Assembly (NCBI GenBank): GCA_001786015.1
Contig: MFVH01000017.1
Span: 1-6,010, forward strand
Origin: Candidatus Nomurabacteria bacterium RIFCSPLOWO2_01_FULL_46_18
Lineage (GTDB): Bacteria > Patescibacteriota > Minisyncoccia > Phycocordibacterales > UBA9973
DNA length: 6,010 nt
Direction of reading: 5' to 3'
Shown piece after piece: positions 1 to 5,324 of this stretch. The position numbers were made by a program, and so were the translations under genes. Position 1 is the first letter of the stretch. Every line of letters begins with the position of its first letter. The notes below the pieces were generated by a model. The model had not been told where the DNA came from. It saw nothing but the letters and a program-made list of their open reading frames with translations, and did not search any database.

Positions 1-21
1 AAACTAATTGAATTATTTATT

Positions 22-333
22 ATGATGATGCACAACAAAGCCTGGGGGCATGGTTGCAATACAAGCAAAGTTATCAGAGTCCTTCTTATCATTGGGGGCG
101 TCAATTGGGGTCTAGTGGGCCTGGGCATGTTTTTGGGGAGTGACTTGAATGTAGTCAATATGATCCTAGGATCAATGCCTACCGTTGAAGCCATTGTTTA
201 TATCCTTGTTGGTATCGCAGCCGTGATGAAAATTTTCGGCTGTGGTTGTAAGAGTTGCACCGCCTGCCTGGTTGACGGAAAGATGATGGGAGGAGGTACG
301 CAGGGCGGTATGGGCGGCGGAGGCGCGATGTAG
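22..333 (+). CDS. DUF378-family small two-helix membrane protein with Cys-rich tail
   Basis: This 103-residue protein has two predicted membrane segments (about residues 17-37 and 54-72). The first carries LLIIGGVNWGLVGLG and the second IVYILVGIAAV, which matches the DUF378 (YuzA-like) pattern of a GG-x-NWGLVGL helix followed by a VYILVG helix. Its function is unknown. The helical hairpin puts both termini on the same side. The N-terminus has H4, H10 and C12, and after helix 2 there is a CxCxxCxxC cluster (C74, C76, C79, C82), then a Gly/Met-rich tail. The cysteines could bind a metal or form disulfides, but that is inference. Three consecutive ATG codons (22, 25, 28) leave the exact start open, and no Shine-Dalgarno is visible in the 21 upstream bases. 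It ends with TAG, 46 bp before the glycosyltransferase. Family call fairly sure; role unknown. Confidence 0.85.
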   Translation: MMMHNKAWGHGCNTSKVIRVLLIIGGVNWGLVGLGMFLGSDLNVVNMILGSMPTVEAIVYILVGIAAVMKIFGCGCKSCTACLVDGKMMGGGTQGGMGGGGAM

Positions 334-338
334 AAAGG

Positions 339-367
339 TTTGCATTTGCTATTTTTCTTGCTAGAAT
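339..367 (+). promoter_or_regulatory. Putative extended -10 promoter for the glycosyltransferase operon
   Basis: TAGAAT at 362-367 matches TATAAT at 5 of 6 positions and is directly preceded by TGC (359-361), giving the TGN extended -10 form. A weak -35 candidate, TTTGCA at 339-344, lies 17 bp upstream and matches 4 of 6. Transcription would be expected to start near 373-375, only about 5-7 bases before the ATG at 380. The GGA at 368-370 would then mostly lie outside the transcript, so initiation may be nearly leaderless. This is a pattern match only. Confidence 0.5.
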
Positions 368-383
368 GGAAAATAGCGAATGT
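342..383. repeat. Inverted repeat enclosing the glycosyltransferase promoter and start codon
   Basis: Arms 342-357 and 368-383 can pair over 16 positions (13 Watson-Crick and 3 G-U), with a 10-base loop at 358-367. The core GCTATTTT (348-355) and AAAATAGC (370-377) is perfect. The loop contains the proposed -10 hexamer, and the 3' arm contains the glycosyltransferase ATG (380-382). As DNA it could be an operator. As RNA it forms only on transcripts reading through from the upstream DUF378 gene. The stem is AU-rich and lacks a following U-tract, so it is a poor intrinsic terminator. Confidence 0.55.
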
Positions 384-1624
384 CTTCGATTTCTAACATA
401 ATTTTTTATATTTTTATTTTTTCAACTGTCTATGCGCAGGTCTTTTTGCTGGTTACCTTTCTGGAGAATCGAAAAAAAATCGTAATCCGGAAAGGAAGCG
501 TCAAGCTTTCTTCCTATCCGGCGGTGACGATTGTGGTGCCGTGCTGGAACGAGGAGACTACCGTAGAAAAAACAGTGGACTCCCTGCTCGCCCTGAATTA
601 TCCGAAAGATAAACTCAAAATATTTTTGATTGATGACGGGTCGACGGACAGCACCTGGGGCATTATTTCTAAGTTTGAGAATTATCCAAATATAAAAACT
701 TTTCGCAAAGAAAATGGCGGGAAATTTACCGCGCTAAATTTGGGTCTGGAAAATTTAAAGACGGATTTTTTTGGCGGTCTGGATGCCGACTCGTTTGCGG
801 ATTCCGAATCCTTGGTGCGAATCATGAGCTATTTTGAAAAAGATCCGAGTGTCATGGCGGTGGCGCCATCCTTGATTGTCCATAACTCCAAAACCCTAAT
901 TCAATCTGCTCAAAAGATAGAATATCTGATGGCGGTTTACTTCAAAAAAATGCTTGGCCTCCTCGGCGCTATTCATGTTACTCCCGGGCCGCTCACTGTT
1001 TTTCGCAAGCGGGTTTTTGACGATCTAGGCCCCTATCGCCATGCCCATAGCACCGAAGATATGGAAATAGCTTATCGGATGCAAAAAAATAACTATAAAA
1101 TAGAGCATTGCAACGATGCCTATGTTTATACCAGTATTCCGGGGACGGTGCGGAAGCTTTTCCGCCAGCGCCTGCGCTGGATTTACGGTTTTATTAACAA
1201 CACGATTGATTATCGAAATGTCTTGTTCCGCAGAAAGTACGGCGATTTTTCTTTCTTTACCCTGCCGGCTGGCATTGTCTCCATTTTTGCCGTGAGCTTC
1301 CTTTTGGGCCGGATATTTTATAATCTGGGAAACTTTTTATATTCCAAAGTTGTCCAATATCAGACGGTTGGTATTCATTTTACTGCCAGCTTGAATAATT
1401 TCGATTTATTTTTCATAAGCACCAAGTCATTTATTTTTTTGGAGATACTGATTTTTTCTCTGGTGTTTTTATCGATGATTTTGGGAAAACAGATGGTCGA
1501 AGGCAAATGGCGCCCCTCTTGGAATATGCTTTATTTTTTGCTGATCTTTAGCGTGATCGCTCCCTTTTGGCTCCTGAAGGCTATTTATAATACAATTATT
1601 TCCGAGAAACCGGCCTGGCGATGA
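380..1624 (+). CDS. Membrane-bound processive family 2 glycosyltransferase
   Basis: The 414-residue protein has one N-terminal helix (about 5-27), a cytoplasmic GT-A domain (about 46-270) and roughly three C-terminal helices (about 292-312, 350-368, 382-402). The catalytic motifs of processive family 2 enzymes (cellulose, chitin, hyaluronan and poly-GlcNAc synthase group) are all present in order: nucleotide-binding D85-D86 in LIDDGSTD, DAD at 135-137, acceptor-side TED at 225-227, and QRLRW at 263-267. It therefore probably polymerises a sugar from a nucleotide-sugar donor at the cytoplasmic membrane and may help export the chain. Donor and product cannot be read from the sequence; poly-GlcNAc-like or other beta-linked polymers are possible. 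There is no PilZ domain. Its TGA stop overlaps the next ATG by 4 bp, implying coupled translation with the thioredoxin-like protein. The ATG at 380 was chosen because it precedes the first membrane helix and follows the promoter-like element. Confidence 0.88.
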   Translation: MSSISNIIFYIFIFSTVYAQVFLLVTFLENRKKIVIRKGSVKLSSYPAVTIVVPCWNEETTVEKTVDSLLALNYPKDKLKIFLIDDGSTDSTWGIISKFENYPNIKTFRKENGGKFTALNLGLENLKTDFFGGLDADSFADSESLVRIMSYFEKDPSVMAVAPSLIVHNSKTLIQSAQKIEYLMAVYFKKMLGLLGAIHVTPGPLTVFRKRVFDDLGPYRHAHSTEDMEIAYRMQKNNYKIEHCNDAYVYTSIPGTVRKLFRQRLRWIYGFINNTIDYRNVLFRRKYGDFSFFTLPAGIVSIFAVSFLLGRIFYNLGNFLYSKVVQYQTVGIHFTASLNNFDLFFISTKSFIFLEILIFSLVFLSMILGKQMVEGKWRPSWNMLYFLLIFSVIAPFWLLKAIYNTIISEKPAWR

Positions 1625-2295
1625 TCGACTGGAAAAAATATCTGATCGTCTTTTTGATTACCGCCACTCTTTTTCTCTCCGCCAGTTATTTAAGCAATTA
1701 TTTCGGGGGGAAGAAAATCGGAGAGCTGCAATTAATTCAGGACAAGATCGCGATCGATATTTTATCTTCGGAAACCCAATACGCGCTTCTCTCCGACCTT
1801 TCTTGCAGAAATGTTTCGGGCACGCTTCTCTCTGGTGAACTTGCCGAATTGGGGAAAAAGCTTGAGTGGGGGGAAGAAAATTTAGGGGATTCGGAAGAGG
1901 TTCGCAACCTCAAAAGATATTATTCTTTGCTCGAGATCAAAGACTATCTCCTGGCGAAAAAAATCTCCGAGCGTTGCAGGGTGAAGTCCGCCTTTATTCT
2001 TTATTTCTACACCACGCTTGAGAAATGTAAGGAGTGCGAGCGAGAAGGGCTGGTCTTAACCGCGCTTCGCGACAAGTATCCGGAGCTCCGTGTTTACTCC
2101 TTCGATTACTCGACCGACCTCTCGGCGGTGCAGTCGATGCTCAATATCTTTAAAATCGAAGACACCAAACTGCCGGCCCTGGTCATCGAAGATGAGGTTT
2201 TGACAGGTTTCCATTCACTCGAAGAACTCGAAACTCGCGTTCAAGAATCTTTTAAGCTCCAAGAAACAAAACCCGAAGAAACTCAGAAAAAATAA
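1621..2295 (+). CDS. Membrane-anchored thioredoxin-fold protein with CxxC motif
   Basis: The 224-residue protein starts with a short basic stretch and a single membrane helix (about 7-27) without a clear signal peptidase site, so it is probably an N-in anchor with the rest outside the membrane. Residues about 30-118 are helical and charged, and match no family I know. Residues about 122-207 look like a thioredoxin fold: a hydrophobic strand (AFILYFYT), a C136-K-E-C139 redox motif at the start of a helix, a second strand, and L184-P185 in the usual cis-Pro position before strand VIEDEVLTGF. It may reduce, oxidise or isomerise disulfides outside the membrane, but the partner is unknown. Two further cysteines (C62, C119) could be a second redox pair. 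Its start overlaps the glycosyltransferase stop as ATGA. Fold moderately sure; activity inferred. Confidence 0.75.
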   Translation: MIDWKKYLIVFLITATLFLSASYLSNYFGGKKIGELQLIQDKIAIDILSSETQYALLSDLSCRNVSGTLLSGELAELGKKLEWGEENLGDSEEVRNLKRYYSLLEIKDYLLAKKISERCRVKSAFILYFYTTLEKCKECEREGLVLTALRDKYPELRVYSFDYSTDLSAVQSMLNIFKIEDTKLPALVIEDEVLTGFHSLEELETRVQESFKLQETKPEETQKK

Positions 2296-2304
2296 TGATT
2301 TTTG

Positions 2305-2377
2305 AGCCGCCTCTCGGACTCGAACCGAGGACCTTCACTTTACAAAAGTGTTGCTCTACCAACTGAGCTAAGGCGGC
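2305..2377 (-). tRNA. tRNA-Thr (anticodon UGU)
   Basis: Read on the minus strand, the gene folds into a full cloverleaf. The 7-bp acceptor stem pairs GCCGCCT (2377-2371) with AGGCGGC (2312-2306). The D stem is GCTC/GAGC, the anticodon loop is TTTGTAA with anticodon TGT (reads ACA, Thr), the variable region is AGGTC, and the T arm is CTCGG-TTCGAGT-CCGAG. The outermost anticodon-stem pair (27-43) is an A-A mismatch. The discriminator base is U (2305), whereas the bacterial Thr tRNAs I recall have A. CCA is not encoded, so the tail must be added after transcription. The gene lies 20 bp after the membrane-protein gene of the rpsB-tsf cluster and faces the thioredoxin-like gene across 9 bp. Confidence 0.96.
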
Positions 2378-2385
2378 GGCTAGAT

Positions 2386-2391
2386 ATTATA
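2386..2391 (-). promoter_or_regulatory. Putative -10 element for tRNA-Thr
   Basis: On the minus strand a perfect TATAAT lies 8 bases before the first base of the tRNA, the distance expected if transcription starts 1-2 bases upstream of mature tRNA. I see no good -35 at 16-18 bp, because that stretch encodes the Glu-rich end of the upstream gene and reads as purines. The tRNA may have this weak promoter, be cotranscribed with the rpsB cluster, or both. Confidence 0.45.
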
Positions 2392-2397
2392 TTAGCA

Positions 2398-2808
2398 TTA
2401 TTTTCCTTCCTCCTCCTCTTTAATTTTGTGCTTCAGATGCCGGATTTTTTCTTTGTATTCTGAAATCTTTTTCAGAAACTTATTTGCTTCTTTCGGTTCG
2501 GCCGGCTGGCCGTTTCCATTTTTATTTTTATTCAACAGGCTCATTAGTTTGTCGGCAACTTCTTTGGATTTCGCTTTGGCAATGTTCGAAGATCGCACAT
2601 AAAATCTGATCACGGCGACGGTCGCCCAGTAGCCGTAGCGCTTTGCATGTCCCTCGGCGAGTTCGCTTACTTTTTGCCAATCCGGAAGGAGCGACCCCAG
2701 TTCCTTATTTACCTCCATCGCTCCGGCTCGAAGAAGCATCAGTCGGCGTCCGAGCATGACGGCGATTCCCGCGAACGATATGAAGAATAAAATTAAAAAT
2801 ATCACCAT
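2398..2808 (-). CDS. Unrecognised single-helix membrane protein with charged coiled-coil end
   Basis: I do not recognise a family. The 136-residue protein has an N-terminal membrane helix (about 3-19) followed by RR, so the bulk is probably cytoplasmic by the positive-inside rule. Then comes a mixed helical region (about 30-92) with an aromatic, partly hydrophobic patch (YGYWATVAVIRFYV, 58-71). An Asn/Gly/Pro-rich linker (about 94-107) leads to a Lys/Glu-rich probable coiled coil (about 108-135). Its ATG directly follows the tsf TAA with no gap. A GGA seven bases before the ATG gives a ribosome site inside the end of tsf, so translation is probably coupled. Clear coding character, the ribosome site and the operon position support a real gene. 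A role linked to ribosomes or membranes would be guesswork. Confidence 0.8.
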   Translation of the reverse strand: MVIFLILFFISFAGIAVMLGRRLMLLRAGAMEVNKELGSLLPDWQKVSELAEGHAKRYGYWATVAVIRFYVRSSNIAKAKSKEVADKLMSLLNKNKNGNGQPAEPKEANKFLKKISEYKEKIRHLKHKIKEEEEGK

Positions 2809-3270
2809 TTATTTTTCCAGTTCGAAGCGCGCAAAGCGACCGATTTCTATCCTTTCGCCGGTTTTCTGGGTTGCTTCTTCGACCATCGACTGCACATTGG
2901 ATTCAGGATTTTTAATTGAAGGACTATCGAGGAGCGCTTTGACGTCTTCGGGCGCGGTCGCCGCTATTTGCATTGCAATTTCTTTTGTCAAGTTTTTAAA
3001 AATTTCATTTTTGGCTACGAAATCTGTCTCGCACTTAAGCTCCACCATCGCGCCGATTCTGCCGTCGCCGTGAAGATAAGCATAAATATATCCCGAACCG
3101 AGTTCTCGCCCGGCCTTTTTGGCCGCAATCGCCGCGCCCATTTTTTTAAGTATCGCTATCGCTTTTTCCATATCGCCGCCGGCCTCTTCTAAAGCGCGCT
3201 TGCATTCGCCAATCGAGATGCCGGTAGCGTCTCTCAATTTCTTGATAAGTTCAGTTGTTATTTTTGACAT
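2809..3270 (-). CDS. tsf: Elongation factor Ts, short form
   Basis: EF-Ts is the guanine-nucleotide exchange factor that releases GDP from EF-Tu in the cytoplasm. The 153-residue product has the N-terminal UBA-like domain (about 4-46, with LRDATGISIGECKRALEEA and a GGD-x-EKAI segment). It is followed by the EF-Tu-contacting core, with signature TDFVAKNE at 82-89 and the closing strand RFARFEL near the C-terminus. It is much shorter than E. coli EF-Ts (about 283) and shorter than the Thermus form (about 196), so the second core subdomain and coiled-coil protrusion are absent or minimal. An upstream in-frame ATG at 3324 would add 18 residues that overlap rpsB. The start at 3270 is preferred because family similarity begins at MSKITTELIKKLRDATG and a GGA lies seven bases before it. 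It follows rpsB by one base, the usual bacterial rpsB-tsf order. Confidence 0.95.
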   Translation of the reverse strand: MSKITTELIKKLRDATGISIGECKRALEEAGGDMEKAIAILKKMGAAIAAKKAGRELGSGYIYAYLHGDGRIGAMVELKCETDFVAKNEIFKNLTKEIAMQIAATAPEDVKALLDSPSIKNPESNVQSMVEEATQKTGERIEIGRFARFELEK

Positions 3271-3271
3271 T

Positions 3272-4009
3272 TTACTTTCCGTCTTTCGGAGGCGGATTTT
3301 CTGGGTTTGCCCTGCCGGTTTCATAAGCCTTCGTGATCATATCGGTCACAAGCTCAATTGACGGGATCGAAGCGTCGTTTCCTAAAATCGGGTAGTCGAT
3401 GTTTCGAATATCCGAATCGGAATTTGCGAGCGCAATGATCGGAACGCCGGATTTCTTCGCTTCGGTGGCGGCAATATGCTCGGCGCGGGGGTCGACTATA
3501 AAAACCGCCTCCGGCAGTTTTTTTAACCCCAGGAGCCCGGTGTAATAGATTTCAAGCTTTTCCATCCGCTTGGCCATGATCAATCTTTCTTTTTTGGTGA
3601 ATTTTTCCAGCCCGCCCTTTACGTTCTCTTCGTGATATTCTTCAAGCTCGGCAATTTTCTTTTTAATCTCCGAAAAATTGCTGAAAGTGCCTCCGATCCA
3701 GCGGGCGACGACGTAAGGCAGCTTTTGGGAAAGAGCCGCCTTTCTAACGGCTTCTTTTGCTTCCGGCTTGGTGCCGACGAAGAGGATTATTTTTCCCCGC
3801 GCGCCCAGGCTTTTGGCGAACTCTCGCGCCTTTTCCAAGAGGAGCAGTGTTTTTTCGAGATTGATAATATCCGCGCCTCCTTTGGTCGCGTAAATATAGG
3901 GAGAGGCGGAAGGGTGCCGGCGGGACCTTCCGTAGCCGTAATGCGCGCCAGCTTCAAATAATTGCTCAACTATTGAATCTTTGACCTTGGTTGTATCTTT
4001 TTTTTGCAC
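3272..4009 (-). CDS. rpsB: Small ribosomal subunit protein uS2
   Basis: S2 sits on the back of the 30S subunit and in many bacteria helps dock S1. The 245-residue length fits the family (241 in E. coli). Recognisable blocks in order are: LFEAGAHYGYGRSRRHPSASPYI (family AGVHFGH region, residues about 17-39, here with GAHYGY), GGADIINLEKT, ILFVGTKPEAKEAV, RWIGGTFSNF (family RWxGGTLTNF), a long helical pair, PEAVFIVDPRAEHIAATEA, and IDYPILGNDAS. The tail is Pro-rich (NPENPPPKDGK). The only suitable start is GTG at 4009, since the next in-frame ATG is far inside the conserved part. No Shine-Dalgarno precedes the GTG. The proposed -10 lies six bases upstream, suggesting a leaderless message. tsf follows after a single base. 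Confidence 0.96.
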   Translation of the reverse strand: MQKKDTTKVKDSIVEQLFEAGAHYGYGRSRRHPSASPYIYATKGGADIINLEKTLLLLEKAREFAKSLGARGKIILFVGTKPEAKEAVRKAALSQKLPYVVARWIGGTFSNFSEIKKKIAELEEYHEENVKGGLEKFTKKERLIMAKRMEKLEIYYTGLLGLKKLPEAVFIVDPRAEHIAATEAKKSGVPIIALANSDSDIRNIDYPILGNDASIPSIELVTDMITKAYETGRANPENPPPKDGK

Positions 4010-4015
4010 CGGAAA

Positions 4016-4044
4016 ATTCTATCAGATTTCTTTGACCAAAGCAA
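4016..4044 (-). promoter_or_regulatory. Putative promoter for the rpsB-tsf cluster
   Basis: On the minus strand TTGCTT (4044-4039, weak, matching at the TTG) is followed after 17 bp by TAGAAT (4021-4016, 5 of 6 to TATAAT). Six bases separate the -10 from the GTG at 4009, so the predicted start of transcription is the G of the start codon itself. That leaves no leader in which S2 or another factor could regulate translation, unlike the leader-based control known in enterobacteria. Pattern match only. Confidence 0.5.
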
Positions 4045-4060
4045 ATTTTTCGGGTAAGAT
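4032..4060 (+). promoter_or_regulatory. Putative promoter for proS-mreB
   Basis: TTGACC (4032-4037, 5 of 6 to TTGACA) and TAAGAT (4055-4060, 4 of 6 to TATAAT) are separated by 17 bp. Transcription would start near 4067-4071, that is zero to four bases before the ATG at 4071, so the message has little or no leader. The -35 lies back to back with the divergent rpsB -35. Confidence 0.55.
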
Positions 4061-4070
4061 GGCATTATAT

Positions 4071-5324
4071 ATGAAGCAATCCGAACTTTTTACCAAGACC
4101 AGAAAGGAAATATCAGGGGACGAGGTTTCTCGGAACGCCGAGCTCCTCGGCCGAGGCGGCTTTATTCATAAGGAGCTCGCCGGAGTTTACACCTACTTGC
4201 CGTTGGGACACCGGGTGCTCAAAAAGATAGAAAAGATCATCCGGGAAGAAATGGACCAAATTGGCGGGCAGGAAATTTCGATGACCGTTCTTCAGAATCC
4301 GGAATTATGGAAAAAAACCGGACGCTGGAGCGATAAAGTCGTCGACAGCTGGTTTAAAACAAAATTAAAAAATGACACCGAACTCGGACTCGGTTTTTCG
4401 CACGAGGAACCGCTGGTGAATCTTCTCTCCAATTTTACTTCTTCGTACAAGGATCTGCCGCTCGCCGTCTATCAGATCCAAACAAAATTTCGCAACGAAC
4501 TCCGCGCCAAATCCGGAATTCTGCGCGGCCGGGAATTTCTGATGAAGGACATGTATTCTTTCCACGCCGACGAGGAGGATTTCAAGCTTTTCTACGAAAA
4601 AGTCAAAGTCGCTTATAAAAATATTTTCAAACGTGTCGGCATCGGCCATCTGACTTATCTTACTTTCGCCTCCGGAGGAATTTTCTCAAAATATTCTCAC
4701 GAATTTCAAACACTGACACCAGCCGGCGAAGACACGATTTACGTCAGCGAGGAGAACGGGATGGCGGTGAATAGCGAAGTCTTAAACGACGAGGTGCTTG
4801 AAAATTTGGGACTGGAGCGGGAAAAATTGACCGAAACCCGGGCGATCGAAGTCGGGAACATCTTTGATCTGAAAACCAAATATTCCGAATCCTTTGATCT
4901 CTCTTACACGGACCCGAAAGGCAAAAAACACCCTATTTTAATGGGTTGTTACGGCATCGGTCTTGGCCGTTTGATGGGGACGGTGGTTGAAGTGCTCTCG
5001 GACGACAAAGGCATAATTTGGCCGGAAGAGATCGCGCCCTTTGCCGTGCACCTCCTTCCGCTTTCAAACGGTAGCGATAAAGTTTCCCAGTACGCGGACC
5101 AAGTTTATGAACGCTTGGAGAGTTCGAAGATTGAAGTTCTCTACGATGATCGGGAGGGGCTCTCCGCCGGAGAGAAGTTCGCCGATGCGGATCTTCTGGG
5201 TATTCCATACCGCGCCGTCGTTTCGGAGAGAAGCTTGAAGGAAAATGGAATTGAGGTGAAAAAAAGAATTGAAGAGAGGGGTGAGATTATTTCGCTCGAG
5301 AGTTTAATAAAAATGCTAAAGTGA
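4071..5324 (+). CDS. proS: Prolyl-tRNA synthetase lacking the insertion (editing) domain
   Basis: This class II synthetase charges tRNA-Pro in the cytoplasm. The 417 residues hold motif 1 around VYTYLPLGHRVLKKI (39-53), the TxE-type loop at FSHEEP (109-114), motif 2 at FRNELRAKSGILRGREF (140-156), motif 3 at MGCYGIGLGRL (291-301), and a C-terminal anticodon-binding domain (about 325-417). Bacterial enzymes of about 570 residues carry a large INS editing domain between motifs 2 and 3. Here only a short stretch (about 222-262) stands there, so cis editing of mischarged Ala-tRNA-Pro should be absent. The start at 4071 (MKQSELF) fits the family's usual beginning. An ATG at 4059 overlaps the proposed -10, and the longer open frame from 3981 overlaps rpsB. 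The TGA stop overlaps the mreB GTG by 4 bp. Confidence 0.95.
   Translation: MKQSELFTKTRKEISGDEVSRNAELLGRGGFIHKELAGVYTYLPLGHRVLKKIEKIIREEMDQIGGQEISMTVLQNPELWKKTGRWSDKVVDSWFKTKLKNDTELGLGFSHEEPLVNLLSNFTSSYKDLPLAVYQIQTKFRNELRAKSGILRGREFLMKDMYSFHADEEDFKLFYEKVKVAYKNIFKRVGIGHLTYLTFASGGIFSKYSHEFQTLTPAGEDTIYVSEENGMAVNSEVLNDEVLENLGLEREKLTETRAIEVGNIFDLKTKYSESFDLSYTDPKGKKHPILMGCYGIGLGRLMGTVVEVLSDDKGIIWPEEIAPFAVHLLPLSNGSDKVSQYADQVYERLESSKIEVLYDDREGLSAGEKFADADLLGIPYRAVVSERSLKENGIEVKKRIEERGEIISLESLIKMLK

Noticed and set aside
1..21. Possible promoter for the DUF378 gene in the first 21 bases
   Set aside because: The stretch is AT-rich but too short at the window edge to judge a -35/-10 pair.
291..297. Perfect Shine-Dalgarno sequence AGGAGGT followed by an in-frame ATG at 310
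   Set aside because: It lies inside the DUF378 gene where it encodes part of a Gly-rich tail, and the downstream ATG gives only a seven-codon reading frame in the same phase.
2282..2306. Inverted repeat with A/T runs as a bidirectional terminator
   Set aside because: The stem is only about eight pairs with a wobble or mismatch, is AT-rich, and lacks a proper U-tract; on the plus strand it runs straight into the tRNA.
2402..2415. AGGAGG-like purine run on the minus strand at the end of the unnamed membrane protein
   Set aside because: It is explained by Glu codons (EEEEGK end), and what follows is a tRNA gene, not a coding region.
3271..3324. N-terminal extension of tsf by 18 residues
   Set aside because: The extra residues overlap the rpsB end in another frame and do not resemble EF-Ts; the start at 3270 has a properly placed GGA.
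2756..3961. Several open frames of 74-109 codons on the plus strand opposite the minus-strand cluster, and others opposite or within proS and mreB
   Set aside because: They lie on the opposite strand or in another frame of well-recognised genes, show low-complexity composition typical of shadow frames, and match no family.
3981..4070. N-terminal extension of proS by 30 residues from an ATG at 3981
   Set aside because: It would overlap the start of rpsB and both proposed promoters, and family similarity begins at MKQSELF (4071).
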